A model generated the notes under the pieces. The model did not search any database and was not told where the DNA came from. It worked only from the letters and a program-made list of their open reading frames with translations. Positions 11,056 to 24,541 of a DNA stretch of 64,000 nucleotides are shown here, piece by piece (position 1 is the first letter of the stretch; each line of letters opens with the position of its first letter). Origin of the DNA: Liolophura sinensis (taxonomy: Eukaryota > Mollusca > Polyplacophora > Chitonida > Chitonidae); contig NC_088303.1 in the NCBI RefSeq assembly GCF_032854445.1, forward strand, positions 33,709,265 to 33,773,264. Reading direction: 5' to 3'. The translations under genes were made by a program, and so were the position numbers.

Positions 11056-11290
11056 ATCGTGGTGGATGGATGATTAGCGAGCTTGACTCAGGAGCCTCAA
11101 ACCAATCCGGTCGCTATTAGTTCAAGGCCAGCTCATGACGCATGGCGTCCTCTCTGGTCGTAAACGTGGGAAAGCCTGTCAGAAACCTGATCATGGGCTT
11201 CTCTCTGGCTTTGTTCTGTTTTGCTCCACCATAATGCTGGTTGCCTTCAAGAAATATTCTTGAATACGGCGTAAAACAATGAGATAAATA
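11056..11290 (+). repeat. SINE, GGCGTAAAAC-tail family, diverged
   Basis: The tRNA-like head region contains CAGGAGCCTCA and TTCAAGGCCAGCTCATG. The body has CCACCATAATGCTGGTTGCC. The tail is AAATATTCTTGAATACGGCG and then AATGAGATAAATAAA. Confidence 0.75.
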
Positions 11291-12884
11291 AAGTAAATCT
11301 TGTTAAACACTAACAATATGGAGAAAAATTCTGCAATACACCTTTAATTTATAGTTTCTTGTAATGGCAGGTATGACATACATTAGCAGGTAAATATAAG
11401 CTCAGAGAAACGTCTAGATATAGCCTTGTGCTAAACTTTCAGGTTTTTTATTTTTTCATGTTAAATGATAGGTTTCAACATAAGCTAGATCAGTAAATCC
11501 TTTGTACGTCTTCGATAACTGTACAGAATAAAGATATTATGTCCCCCAACCATTGCCATGTTTACGTCAGATGTTCATCTGGGGGTGGGGTGGGGGGGCA
11601 TCATACATCATGAACTTATTGCAGTTAATAAAGTAGCCTGTGTAAAATGATGCCCATATCATAGTTAATTCTGCTGGTGAAGATGAATAGCTCTCTCTTG
11701 ATCACTTGTATCCCATCGCCACGGTCTCCTCTTACTTAGCTTCTCTCAGGTCACGCAAATTCGAATGTTTTCAGTATCCCACAGTGTGTAAAGCATACGT
11801 ATGAATACGCGCTGACGCAGACCGTACACTTGCCCCATATGCTACTCGGTTCAGATTCTTAACAACATGTGGGCGGTGTGGTTACAGTGGACATGTGGAA
11901 ATAATTCTTTCCGTGTGCAGGCAGTTACAGGTGGGCCTTCTTGTTAAGCTTTGTAAAGTGTCAACTTCACTCGTCTAGAGCGGTGCTCACTTGCCTACAA
12001 CCCATGGGGTCACACTCAGATATGCTGGTTAATACATATGTCTAATGCCATACACAAATATAGGCTATTCCAATTTACTAAATCAGCAGAATATACCGGC
12101 GGTATTAACCAGGGAAAATTAACATCCGCGTTTGTGGTTAGAATTGTTTGACTTGGGCTTTCATTTATAAGCCCGGATGTTTCTCTTTTTTTTATAGCTG
12201 GTTAAAAATGTTGAAAAAAAAAATTATAAAAATTTTCCTGTTTCTCCTGTTTTCATATGTTATCATCATCACGTCGAAAGACAACTGTTTCCTTACATTC
12301 TAACACGTTCTCGCCAGGATAAGGCTGGAATAATGATTAAGGATTAATTCAATCACTCATTTTGTCTCTTACAAGTTAATTACTACCCCTAAACACCCTG
12401 ATATGACAAAGTACTATAATAGGCCGACAGCCATTACAGCCTTGGACTGTTATGTCTGGCATTATGTGAATTACAGCACGACCTCCAGCTGCGGATGTAG
12501 GCCTGTAAGCATTGCGAAATGTTGACCAAATAACTGTTCTAAGGGTTCTATATACTGCACACAAAAATGAATCTGTTAACTTTAACAAAAAGTTTGTTGT
12601 CTATACAGAATACATTACAGCATCACTCAAACAGACGTCCTGTTGAAATCAAGGGATTAATTTTTGGAGTAGGGCTAGCGAGTTAAAGGATACGAGAAAA
12701 GGTACTTCAAAGCAAATTGTGTGGTTTAACGGAAATTATGCCAAAATACAAGAAAAAAAGATGTTCATTTTTGAGATCACTGCTTTAAGTTATATACATA
12801 GGCTCAGTCTGAGCCCTGGTCTGCCGGTTTGTGGCCAAAAGGCAATGGGTATCGTACTCAGTGGTATATAATATGTCAAATTTG
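11291..12884. other. Spacer, no gene recognised
   Basis: AT-rich DNA with a short G-rich run near 11581-11598. No exon, array or RNA gene that I can support. Confidence 0.4.
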
Positions 12885-14265
12885 ATGCAGTATTTATCGA
12901 GTAATGGTATTTTCATGACACACATCGGAGATCTCCGCTCGATCGCCAGCTTTTTCATGCTGGCGGACGAAGGGTAATGTAAAAAATTGAGACAAAAACC
13001 GAACACGGACTATACCGTTGTTTTACGGTATACATATAAAGCAACATATTAACATTCATGTTCATGATATACAGTTGGAAACTTTTCCATATTTTCTCTT
13101 TTCATCGCTGCAATGATTAGTGCTTGGGGTTTAACGTCTGACTTTACAATTTTTCAGTCATATGGCGACAAAGGAATCCTCAGAGTAACGTGCCTCCTTT
13201 GCGGCACTATCTCTTCAGGCTAAACGCCAAGCGAGGAAGTTACAGCTCTTGTAAGGTCTTAGGTGTGAATTGACCCAGGATTGACCCTGGATCTACCGCT
13301 TCCGAAGCGGACAGGGGAAGAAAAAGAAGGAAAAAACATTAGCTGGAAACGGAATATAACAGTTAAATATATTTATGTGTACATATTTATATTAATTATA
13401 TAAATAAGACCATGTGCAACAACAAACGGTCATCTGAAGATTTATCAATCTATAAGTTTATCAATTAATACATATATATAGTAAATAGTAATATTATGTG
13501 TATATTAATCTTGTTTTTTAAACTTAGGAATATATAGTTTTTATATGCATCTACTACTAAATTATCTATCTGTAATGTGGTTACAACAATACATTTATTT
13601 TCACGCATAGGAATTTCAAGATAAATTTGGTTAATAAAGTAACTTGTCAATATCGGACCATTGTATATACATACAAATATCCCAACGTCATTAGTTTAGT
13701 TATTGCAATATGTATTACATATCACATATCTGAAAAAATACTTGTCGCAATATTATTATTATAGGCCTATCCCCATTACATAAAAATATAAAATATTTAT
13801 TACATATAAAATATTTATATTATCAGTGTAACAATTTTATATAAATAAAAACTATACAATACTAAGTTTAACAATGATATAAATATTTATACGCATAAAT
13901 ATATCTAACTGTATTATTCTATTTCAAGTCAATATTTCTTTTTTCTTTTTCGTCCTCTGTGTTTGTAATAGGCCTGTTTCGTTTGCCAGGCCAATATGCA
14001 ATCATAAGCTGGAAAGGATGTAATCATTGTCGCATTGAAAAGAAAAAATATCAAGAAGTTTAAAATTGTTTAACATGAACATGAACGTTAATACGTGGAT
14101 TTATATCTATGCTATAAAACAAAGGGTATAGTCCGTTTTCGGAGTTTTTTAACTCAAGTTTTACATTACCTGTCGTCCACCATCATGGAAATCTGGCAAT
14201 CCAGCGGAGATCTCCGATGTGTGTCATGAAAATATCAGTATATCAGTTTTGAGTCGATACTGATT
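12885..14265. repeat. Inverted repeat, arms about 240 bp, spacer about 0.9 kb
   Basis: The left arm, about 12885-13120, matches the reverse complement of about 14020-14265. Shared blocks in order are ATTTTCATGACACACATCGG, the palindrome CGGAGATCTCCG, GGACGA...GGTAATGTAAAA, GGACTATACC...GTTTTA, TATTAAC(A/G)TTCATGTTCATG, and C(T/G)(G/A)CAATGATTA. The interior holds a SINE (13122-13320) and an A/T-rich stretch (13330-13960). It could be a decayed DNA element with long terminal inverted repeats, or inverted copies of a regulatory segment. Confidence 0.75.
13122..13320 (-). repeat. SINE, TTTAACGTC-tail family
   Basis: On the plus strand it reads TGCTTGGGGTTTAACGTC, TTTTTCAGTCATATGGCGAC, then GCTAAACGCCAAGCGAGGAA and ends in TACCGCTTCCGAAGCGG. 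It is the same family as 10655 and 23063, apparently inserted at the inner edge of the left inverted-repeat arm. Confidence 0.8.
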
Positions 14266-14269
14266 GGCG

Positions 14270-14985
14270 CGAATTCTTTTATATACAATGTACGGTATAG
14301 GGTATACATTTAGGAGTGGTGGATTCGAGCGGCTGCATGTAGCATATATTCCCCAGTGGGTGTTGTGAGATCAGTCAAGCGTGAAAAGCTCACTAGATGC
14401 GCGATTACAGTTATACCAGTATAAAATGCGTACAGAAACACACCCTTATGTGTCCTTCAACTCGCCTTAAGTTAACACAGTTTTAGAACTTTCCCGAGGA
14501 TATGTCGCCTGGCTTAGTCATTAAAACACTGGGGTTACACATATTTCCAGCGAAGGAAAGAAACATCTGTTCCTACTTCAGTTACACCAAAAAATCGTCA
14601 AAACATGAACTTGGAATGAAAACGAAGTTTGTAGTTTGTAAAGACTGTCCTGAAGTGAGTTTGGCGCATCTGAGCGTGGTATGTTGAAAACGAACGGATA
14701 AAGGGTCAATACTATTAAGAACCAACACTTACCTTCACGACTTGAGCGTATGGGACTATGGAGCCCTATGAGGCCGCTACGCTTAAGTTCAGTGATTTCA
14801 CTATCCCTCTAACAGTAAACTACAGCTAGGCTTTCCTGTACCACCAGAAAAGATGGCCAGGTCAGTGCAGTCTACCACTGCCGATTGGCCTTGCTGTACG
14901 CTAACGTTTAGGCCAGCGTGGTGCGTTTCCTCCTTTGGCCTAAATTTCCCAGCGGGCCTGGATCTTCCTACATCCGGATAACCGT
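14270..14985. other. Spacer, no gene recognised
   Basis: Mixed sequence with short open frames only, for example plus strand 14502-14687. No family, splice site pair or repeat recognised. Confidence 0.35.
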
Positions 14986-14989
14986 GACA

Positions 14990-16550
14990 TATGCCTTTTA
15001 ATTATAGCCGCACCACCTAAATCCCCTATATAGCCTATAGTTGGGCCTGTTGCGGTTGCAATGAACTGAGGATCCTACAATGACATGGTGTTCATTTTCA
15101 TGAGTATTTCGTTAAATAAAAATCAAACTTACCACTGACGGACTGCTAAACGAGAGTGCTGATGAGATATACAAATGTATGCAATATATTAAGATGGAGA
15201 TTATAGTAATAAATACAAGAAAAATGCATTCCACAAAAACGAATTTTGATAACTGTCAATTTATCCCTTGTTTGTTTTCATTACCTACCTCATCCATTCA
15301 TGTACATCAATACGCCGTACCGAAACACGTATTGTAGTGTATAGATACCACAGCAGACACAGATTAGACGGACGGCTCACACTTTGTGTGGACCGGTGTC
15401 AGTATAAAAAGACTTTAAATACTTTTTGGCACCATGAGAACGGTTCATGGTGAATGTAGGCTACATGGTAGAACAGTGGGGGTGGATCTGTGATGATGTA
15501 TATGTTTTTAAAAGTAATAGATTTGTTCTGACGGTGAGATGCGTCTGAACGAGAATGTGGATTAAAACGATTTCTGGTTAAGTACAGACAGATGCAGAAA
15601 CGATTGGATAATTACATTTGAACAAGATAATAGTGTAAGCACCTCACCGGTTATGGCGTCGCTCACCTTGACCCAAATTGCCCCTGGCTGTTGTTGACAA
15701 ATTGCTAAAGGGGCAGCGAGCTTACAGCTTCTTTACATTTAAATGTCATAGATAGGGCTGGTGTTGCCACTTCGGGAAGGGTTGGTTGTGCTAGTTACAC
15801 CTGGGGTTAAGATGTCTTACACAAGCGTTCTCACGCGCTATGTTGTTAAATCAGAATTTGCTGGATTACCAAAATATTGTCAAGCAAAAACACAGCAAAA
15901 GTTATGTCCCCTTTCATAGACAGAAACTTAGCTATGGATGGATCGGCACCTGTTATCGAGCCCAATAATTTAGGAGTGCGCTTTGAATATGTAATTAATT
16001 CATTTATTTTTTTTACTGAAACGAGAGAGAAAAGCGGGTGAAACTGCCGCATATGGATCCAAACTGCCCATTTGATTAACCGTTCAAAAATGCAACAATA
16101 GCCCAGAAACTAGGTTGTGGGAGAACAAATGTATATGGTGAACATTTTTCCGGGGGTGGGGGGGGGCATTTTGTTTTTATGTAGTGTTAAAGGTGTTTGG
16201 GAACACTGGGCTCTGTGTCAAAATCCCATAAAAGTGAGGTACATATAAATTTGCTCGTCTTCATTTATTTCAGTGTCGAATTTAATAACTTTTATTGCAC
16301 AACTGTCTATTTATCATTTTTATTTATTTAGTTAGTTAATTGATTGTTGTGCATACGATTGTACAGAGGTGTTCAAGGTGAGCTTATGGAACAAGACAGG
16401 GCTGTGATAGTACACGTAACCTACAGAGCCGTGCATCTAACAGATAAAATGTGGAGCTCAAATTAACTGGCGGTTGGGAAAGGGTAAACTAAGGTACAAC
16501 ATGTACATGTAAAGAATCAACATTTGCCACTCGATTTAGATTATCTTGTT
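14990..16550. repeat. Old diverged copy of the 15-37 kb array unit
   Basis: Blocks are colinear with the young units but heavily diverged. The AATCCCC.TATA.AGCC region and GATTGC-GATGAACTGAG near 15003-15070 match the unit near 31140-31290. GGACTGCTAAACGAGAGTGCTG at 15139-15160 matches 22410 and 36143. The TATA-like block near 15300-15440 matches 23500-23640. The segment at 16430-16530 (GTGCATCTAACAG, ATTTGCCACTCG) matches 37310-37410. Confidence 0.6.
15403..15411 (+). promoter_or_regulatory. TATA-like element, conserved repeat block (copy 1)
   Basis: TATAAAAAG inside the conserved block TCAGTATAAAAAGACTTTAA. The block recurs at fixed spacing (31-33 bases) before an ATG in five array copies. 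It could be a true promoter amplified with the unit or just a conserved repeat. Confidence 0.35.
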
Positions 16551-17190
16551 TTCGGAGTTTATTTTTCTTCCAATATTCTCTGTACAAAATTAAACACCCC
16601 ATAGAAACTAACATCAAAAGGCCGATTCCCCATTGCTTTATTTGCACCGCGCATGACGCGATTTCCAACACCGCTACTCAGTTGCACGCCGCTGCTCTTG
16701 ATGATCCACAGCGGTCTGGGACAAAGGCTTACACGCAAATGTACACAGTACGCGGCGCGCTTCTCCATAGGAAGAAACTACCTATATCTGGGCCTCTATC
16801 TTAATACATCAGGAATCCCACGACATTTACGTTGTAAGAATAGCCGATCTACTTAAACCCTAGCATGTGATGGTCCATAGTCCAATCAGAATCCACCTTG
16901 GCAATTGTCACTGACTGAGTTCAAAATCATGGGATGTGGATGTAGTGAGAAGTAAGATTTATTTCACACTAGAATAGCGCAAAAAATATTTCACTGCACA
17001 TTGACGTGTTAACGCTTGTCGGGGTACGGTCATTTTGAGGCAATATAGGCTTGATGGAAATTAGGGGTGAAACAACAACAACATAGGCGACATCGGTCGG
17101 CTGTTCGGTATCTTTCGTTTTCACCGGTATTGCCTGGCAGCGTAGTAACTTTCGATCCGCTACCAGTTCGTTTGATTAAAACCACATCGA
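16551..17190. other. Less AT-rich spacer with short open frames
   Basis: Overlapping open frames on both strands (minus 16559-16768 and 16489-16671, plus 16653-16856). The minus frame ending near 16489 contains a hydrophobic run (WGIGLLMLVSMGCLILY) followed by basic residues, but it lacks an ATG start and clear splice sites. I recognise no family. Confidence 0.3.
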
Positions 17191-17199
17191 TCACCGTCA

Positions 17200-20100
17200 A
17201 TGCCACTGCATATTGCTATTGTAAAGGTGAAGCAAGGGTGATTACGAAGCCTGCAGCCAGCGCCAACTTTGTTGACAGGAAGATCGCGTTTTCTGGAGTG
17301 AAAAGATAGTAAATTTCCAAATTATCGCCACAGAATAAGCCATGGCAATAAACACGATTAAAGTTAATCTTATAAATTCAAACAAAATATATTCTTTTAA
17401 ATCATAGTTTAATAACAGTCAGTTTACGCGTGGTTTTGTTTTATTAGCCATCTCAACAGTTGATTTTACACTGCTTCGCCGTACCGAAACACGTACTATA
17501 GTGTGTAAATACGCAAAGCAGGCAGTTGTCTGTGGGCGGCTTACACTTCGGTGTAGACCCGTATCAGTATAAAAAGACTTTAAAATACTTTTTTGACGCC
17601 ATGGGATGAATCATGGCTAATATAAAATGCAAAATAAGAAGAGCTTCGTTGCGCATTGGTTATTCACTGGGCAGTGTATGGATGGTTCGTGTGTGTGTGC
17701 GAAGTCACACGAGTAAGAAAGCAGTGACAATACTAATATTACAGTTGAAATATCACCTCTTTTCCAGCCTAACGGAAAAAAAAGCTATATATATACACAT
17801 GTGAACGTGTAGATATAACGTGTCAAACCATTTGGCTTCAAAATAAGGGTAAACACATTAACCTCTATTCATTATTCCATGAATTAGCGCATTTTGTGAA
17901 TTAAGGAAGCTATGTCCGAATTTTAGCGTTGAGTTAAGCATAAACACTGAAGGATGAAATCCTATTTATACACAACATGTAACGAGGACGACAATCGTTT
18001 CCGTAATTACGTAGTCATTGTAGAAAATTGTTGTATGCCACACGCATTGATTGTTTTTTTATTATACGAGCTCCACAAATAATTACAAGCAATAAGATCG
18101 AAAGAGACGTTTCTTGACTAGGTCAAAACAAGCATGGAATTTCCAAAGACGAGCATTCCCTCAGATACATCCTTTTCTCTTCTGACACGGTGTTTTGGGT
18201 ATTAAACGTAAGATGTAAAACAGAAAATTTTTTCTCAAATGCACAAGAGGGATTGAAGGGATTTAGCAGAGGGGCAAATTATACACTTGAGAGAACTCGT
18301 CATGTAGCCACTTTTATTTTTAACACTTGCTGTAATAGCAACAATGACAGATAACAATGGCTAAATAGCGCATTTATACACATTGCCAGTGAAGGAGAGT
18401 TTAGTGGATATGTGTTTGGATAGAGCTGGAAGTAGATGCAACAAACTTAAGGAAAGATTGCAGACTTTCAAGTGAACAAGATAATGTAAGCTCTACAGAG
18501 GCGAGGTTTAATCGAGGGTCTACGGGCCACCAAGGCCATCGAATCTGTTAGACCCCATGTAGCCATACGCGCGTTTAAACGTATTTTAAGAGAGAGAAAA
18601 AAAAAATCCGTCCTCAAAAGGGCCTGTTCTGCACATTTGGGCACAAATTTAGTTTTTAGATCGCTGCCATACTTTACATGTATATACTTTCTTTTTGTTG
18701 AAATACCGATACGTGCTGTTTGTGAGTTGTGAAATACTTTCTCTTATAGCGCATGGGTATAAACTGAACACTGTTTATTATATACTGACCAGAGTTATCA
18801 GGCCTGTAAGTAGTGTGGTGGAAAGGTACTGGGATCGTACATATATGATGACCAGAGTAATCTGGCCTGGAGGTCTACATAAAGGCAGCGAGGTGGAGAG
18901 GTGGTGGGATCGTAGATAGACAAGCGAAACGACTATCCAAGCCAATTATAGCTGAGTCAAGGGATCGTCCAGGCTCCGGAAGCTCCAAGACTCTAGACGG
19001 CCGGAGACATGTTCCAAATGCCTTTTCGAGCAATTAAAATAAATACAAACAGATGTACGGAGGCTTTAACTTGAAAATGTGTGTGCAGAGATGGAGATCA
19101 CCTGAACGGGGAGCTGGAAGCATCTACAAAATTGCAAAGGGGGATTCCTATCCGGCGTCGTGATGAAAAGCAAGGTAAAATCCATGTTAATATTTATATT
19201 CTTACGTCCCTTGTGATAGAAAACATGCAGGCATGGCTTCACAAAACATTAGCATCAGTTGTAAGCATGATCGTCTTGCTGAAAATATGCTACAAAGTAG
19301 GACAAATAGTACACTGGGTGCTGGAGGATAACAGGCCTTCCGAAGGAATTCATAGACGTAAATTTTCTCTCTGTTTGAATGGGTTACACTGTCCAATTTT
19401 GCAAATTAGGAAATTTCAGATACCATGACGACATGACGACATATCTGACCCATAAAATTACAGTGTGTTAGTCTGTTTGAACAAATTAACAGAAATGTTT
19501 TAACATCTGATTCAAAACAGAGAAGAAATCCATGGGCATTGACTGCGGTATAATTTTAACCCCCCACCTTTGAAAGTGCACCCCCATCCCTCGCCCCAAC
19601 TTCCAACTCCTCGGTGACCGGTGTATTTTATATATACTCGCTGTAAATGCCATTATATCAATAATCACAGAGAGTAGAGAATGCGCAGTCACTCCTGCTT
19701 TACCCAGAATGCACATGAATGGAGAAGAATTTTCTTTAGGCCAGCATGTGCTCACGCCCAAAAAGAGAAACAAGGAAGGCCAATCTAAATATACTAGATA
19801 TGGTCTGATTTGATAATGGTTCGCTCGGTATGCCTAGCAAGTAATGGTTGGTTTTGAACTCGCGATACCACAGGCCAATAGGGCCTAATAACATTTATAT
19901 GTTACACTTAATGTATGAAATGTACACTATATATGCATACCTAATAAGTATCTAAAACTATGGTTAATTTTCTACATGGTGTACACAATACTGGGCACTG
20001 CAGATTGGGTAAACTACGTTATGCCTTGTAACAGCTCCAGTGACGATTTAACACACATTTAGTTGTCTAACAGTCCTATGACATCTTCGGGAAAATCACT

Positions 20101-22696
20101 CCATACCAAGTATATAAATCACACCTGGACTTGGGGGAAATGGGGACAGTCAGTAGCCCAGATGCCCTTTTTACAAAATGTTTAAATGGTAAACTGGGAC
20201 AGAATTTTGTCTAACCCTTTTCACAAAGAAAAGATTTGGCTATCCGCTATAGTTTTTTGTCTCAGATTTTTAAAGTTAGCCCAAAATGTCTAGCCGGCTC
20301 CGGAGATGGCTAGACCGACAGTTAAGTTGACTTGAAAAGTGTTGCAGTCCCCATTTTTAAAGTTTATTTATTCATTGTAAGAAACATAGGAATGTATCAC
20401 CTTCATACAGCACACAAAAGTGTTTTTAAAGCTGGGAAACCAACGAAACGCATAAGTTGTTGTTGGTTCGCTTCGATCATCTGGTGTGAGAGTTATTGCC
20501 CTTTGTTAACAAACTGTGTCAAAAACTAAACTGAATGAGGCATTATCACCTTTTTCTGTTATTTATACATAGTAATTTAAAATAGTTATATATTTGATAC
20601 AATTTGTCAATGATCAAGATTAGGCAAACCAGTCAGACTGATGCAGATCGGATACAGTAAGTCTTCTAAGCTTAAGATAGTTTTACTTTTGGGAAACGGC
20701 CTGGTCAATTGTTTTTATAGCCTACTTACGGTAGTCGACTATATGACATTTAGCCGACTAACAGGCCTTAGACGGCTACAGAAGTTTTGTGAAACGGGCC
20801 CAGTAAGCCTTTCAGCAATGCAGTTTAGCTTGGGCTGGCTTCCTTTCCGGGCTTAGGCTTACGTGGGGAGGTTTGCCTGCAATCTGCGGATGGTCGTGGG
20901 TTTTCTCCCACCATAAGTTCCGCCGTCCCATAAGTAAGGGTTGGTTTTGAACTCGCGATACCACAGGCCAATAATAACATTTATATGTTACACGTATCAT
21001 ATGAAATGTACACTATATATGCATACCTAATAAGTACCTAAAACTATGGTTAATTTTCTACATGGTGTACACAACACTGGGCCCTGCAGATTGGGTAAAC
21101 TACGTTATGTCTTGTAATAGCTCCAGTGACGATTTAACACACATTCAGTTGTGTAACAGTCCTATGACATCTTCGGGAAAATGACTCCATACCGGGTATA
21201 TAAATCATACTTGCACTTGGGAAAATGGGTACAGTCAGTTATCCAGATGCCCTTTTCACAAAATGTTTAAATGGTAAGCTGGGACAGAATTTTGTCTAAC
21301 CCCTTTCACAAAGAAAAGATTTGGCTATCCGTTATAGTTTTTTGTCTCAGATTTTTAAAGTTAGCCGAAAATGCCTAGCCGGCTCCCGGGATGGCTAGAC
21401 CGACAGCTAAGTTGACTTTAAAGGTGTTGCAGTTCCCAGTTTTAAAGTTTATTTATTGTTTGAAAGAAACATAGGAATATATCACCTTCATACAGCACAC
21501 AAAAGTGTTTTTAAATCTCGGAAACCAACGAAACGCATAAGTTGTTGTTGGTTCGCTTCGATCATCTGGTGTGAGAGTTATTGCCCTTTGTTAACAAACT
21601 GTGTCAAAAACTAAACTGAATGAGGCATTATCGCTAATTTCTGTTACTTATACATAGTAATTTAAAATAGTTATATATTTGATACAATTTAACAATTATC
21701 AGCATTGGCCAAACCAGTGAAACTGATGCAGATCGGCCACGGTAAGTGCTTTAAGATTTAGACAGTTTTACTTTTGTAAAACGGCCTGGTCAATTGTTTT
21801 TATAGCCTACTTACGGTAGTCGACTATATGACACTTCGCCGACTAACAGGTCTTAGACGGCTACAGAAGTTCTGTGAAACTGGCCCAATAAGCCTTTCAG
21901 CAATGCAGTTCAGCTTGGGTTGGCTTCCTCTCCGGGCTTAGGCTTACGTGGGGAGGTTTGCCTGCAATCTGCGGATGGTCATGGTTTTTTTCCCACCATA
22001 AGTTCCGCCGTCCCATAAGTGAAATATTCTGAGTACGGCGAAAGACACCAATTGATCAATAAAATCTCCTTTAGCCGAAACTACCGAACGGACCTATATC
22101 TGCCTATATCGGAATTTACGATTTAATTATAACCACAATACTTAAATCCCTTAGCTTACAGCTGGAACCTGCCCGGTTTCCTCCCACCATAATGCTGGCC
22201 GCCGTCCCTTAAATTAAATATTCTTGAGTACGGCGGAAAAAATAAATCAAATAAAAAATAAATAAAAATAGCTGGACCCCTCGAGATTGCGATGAACCCC
22301 CCTCTTACGACATCATGTTCTTTATCACGAGTACTTCGTTTGTTCGTTAAATAATTCTTTTTAAAATATGACATCGCAATTTTTTTTGGAAAACAATCGA
22401 GTCCCTGAAGGATTGCTAAACGATAGTGCTGGTGAAATATACAATTGCAGGGTCTTCAAGAGAGGGGAGATCGCCCAAGCCCAAATAATCTCTACAAAAT
22501 GAGCCGATGCAATATAAAAAGATGGAGATTAATGTTATGCATACATAAAAAAGTGTATTCTATTAAATCGATGGGTATATATGGGTACTAAATATAGCTT
22601 GATTTAATACTTGTTGGTTTCCAAGAGATATGGCATGGTGAAAGCATTTCTGAAAGCTCGAGCTATTTTGCATACCTAATGAGTACCTAAAACATT
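17200..22696. repeat. Diverged array unit (copy 0) with internal 1.1-kb duplication
   Basis: Colinear with the young units downstream. 17240-17340 matches 22930-23060. The TATA-like block at 17460-17610 matches 23500-23640. 18500-18680 matches 24020-24210. 19081-19330 matches 24542-24795. The region from TTGGTTTTGAACTCGCGATA occurs twice in tandem here, at about 19838-20938 and 20939-22038, joined at a CATAAGTAAGGGTTGG sequence. The younger units carry this part only once. SINE tails are embedded near 22165-22265. Confidence 0.75.
17568..17576 (+). promoter_or_regulatory. TATA-like element (copy 2)
   Basis: TATAAAAAG, 33 bases before an ATG at 17601 that is followed at once by a stop codon. 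Same block as at 15403 and 23600. Confidence 0.3.
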
Positions 22697-22734
22697 GGAC
22701 GCAGATCAGTATTTGAAGTATTATTTTATTTATT

Positions 22735-22875
22735 TAATTGATTGGTGTTTCACGCCATATTCAAGAATATTTCACTTATGCAACGGCGAGAGAAACCCAC
22801 GACCATGAGCAGGTTGTTGTCAGACCCACGTTCAACCAGAGAGCAAGCCCTGGCGGAAGTACGCGGGTCACAATG
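22735..22875 (-). repeat. SINE fragment (GGCGTGAAACACC tail), in unit 1
   Basis: Reverse-orientation tail (TTTATTTAATTGATTGG then TTCACGCCATATTCAAG) and body (ACCCACGACCATGAGCAGG). The same insertion occurs at 27447 and 31719, so it predates the unit amplification. Confidence 0.75.
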
Positions 22876-23062
22876 CTGTTGGCTGTCGAACGACTAGGCT
22901 TCTGAAGATTTTTAAAGTATGTGTACTGTAAAGCATGGGTGATTACAAAGTCTGTAGCAGATATCAACTTTGTCGACAGGAAGATGGGCTTTTCAAGAGT
23001 GATAAGATCGTAAACTACCAAATAATCTCCACAGAATGAGCGATTGCAATAAAAAAAATGGA

Positions 23063-23370
23063 GTGATTGAGTGCTTGGGATTTAACGTCGTACTTAACAA
23101 TTTTTCAGTCATATGACGACGAAGGAATCGTTAGAGTGCATGTAATGTGCTACCTTGTTGCAGGACGGATTTCCACCTCTGTTTTGTCTAGTGCTGCTTG
23201 ACTGAGACGCCTTACCGAAGGCAAGTAAGCCTTTATACCATTATACTGATACAGGTCAAGCAGTCATTGCACTATCTCCTTCATGCTAAACGCCAAGCGA
23301 GGAAGTTAGAACTTCCTCTTTTAAAGTCTTGGTGTGACTCGACCTAGGATTGATCCTGGATGTACCGCTC
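23063..23370 (-). repeat. SINE, TTTAACGTC-tail family, in unit 1
   Basis: Tail TTTAACGTCGTACTTAAC and ATGACGACGAAGGAATCG, body with GTTGCAGGACGGATTTCC and ACGCCAAGCGAGGAAG, end CCGCTCCCGAAGCGG. Orthologous copies lie at 27787-28100 and 32070-32390. Confidence 0.8.
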
Positions 23371-23599
23371 CCGAAGCGGATAAATAAGATGGAGATTAGT
23401 GTTGTAAATACAAAGAAAGTATATTCTATTAAATCGAATATTGATAACTGTGAATTAAGGCCTGGTTTTGTTTTTATTAGTCACCTTAACCGCTGATGGA
23501 CAATAATGCGCCGTACCGAAACACATACCGTGGTGTGTAAATAAGCCAGAAGGATGGTTTTCTGGCGGCGGCTTACACTTCGGTGTTGACCCGTATCAG

Positions 23600-23608
23600 T
23601 ATAAAAAG
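23600..23608 (+). promoter_or_regulatory. TATA-like element (copy 3, unit 1)
   Basis: TATAAAAAG, 31 bases before an ATG at 23631 that opens a 35-codon frame. Upstream of it a block with CGCCGTACCGAAACACAT and TTACACTTCGGTGT is conserved among copies. Confidence 0.35.
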
Positions 23609-24541
23609 ACTTTAAATACTTTTTGACGCCATGATTATGTATCACGCCAAAAATTATATTAAGAAAGAAAATCACTGGTGTAGAACATTTACTGTGTTGG
23701 CACGTGAGTGCGAAGTTAAACGAATATCACAGGGGTGACCTAATTTGACGTTAGTCTTGCAGCAACCGCGGATGGTCGTGGGTTTCCCCCGAGGTGTGCC
23801 CGGTTTCCTCCCACCATAATGGTGGCCGCCGTCGAATAAGTGAAATATTCTTGAGTGCGGCGTAAAACATCAATCAAATAAATAAATTTGTATGAGTTGT
23901 GTATTAAGGATAGTTTTATACACAAATGGGGTAGTACATTCTACCTCTGTTTACAGGAATAATGCTCATAACTCAGGGCTGTAGAAAGGAAATTAAAAGT
24001 TGGGGGAAGGGTGGGCAAGGTCCAGGCGAGGGTCTGCGGGTGGCCAAAGACGTGGAAGCTTTTGGACCCAATACAGCCATACGCGCGTTTAAACGGGTTT
24101 TAAGGGGGAAAAAATATCCATCCTCAAGGTTGTGATGAAAATGGCCTATACTGGACATTTGGGCACAAATTTAGTTTTTAGATCGCTGCCATACTTTACA
24201 TGTATATACTTACTTTCCGTTGCAATACTGATAAGCGCTGTTTGTGAGTTGTGCAGCATTTACTCCAGTAGCGCACGCAGATAAACTGAACAATGTTTAT
24301 TATATATTGACCAATCAGACGTGGAGGCCTACATAAAGGCAGCCAGGTGGAGAGGTGGTGGGGTCGTACATAGGTTGAACTACTATCTCAGCCAATTATA
24401 GGTAAGGCTTCAGGGGCCGCTCAGACCTCGGAAGCTCCGAGATTCCAGACGTCTGGAGACATGTTCCAAATGTTTTTTCCATCAGTTTAAGTAAATACAA
24501 ACAGATGTACGGAGCCTTTAACTTGAAAATATTGAAAATTT

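Noticed and set aside
16489-16768. Overlapping minus frames with one hydrophobic segment, possible small membrane protein
   Set aside because: The hydrophobic frame has no ATG and a stop just upstream, and no acceptor is convincing.
23481-23675. 64-codon minus frame conserved in three units
   Set aside because: It overlaps the TATA-like repeat block and is not maintained in the older copies.
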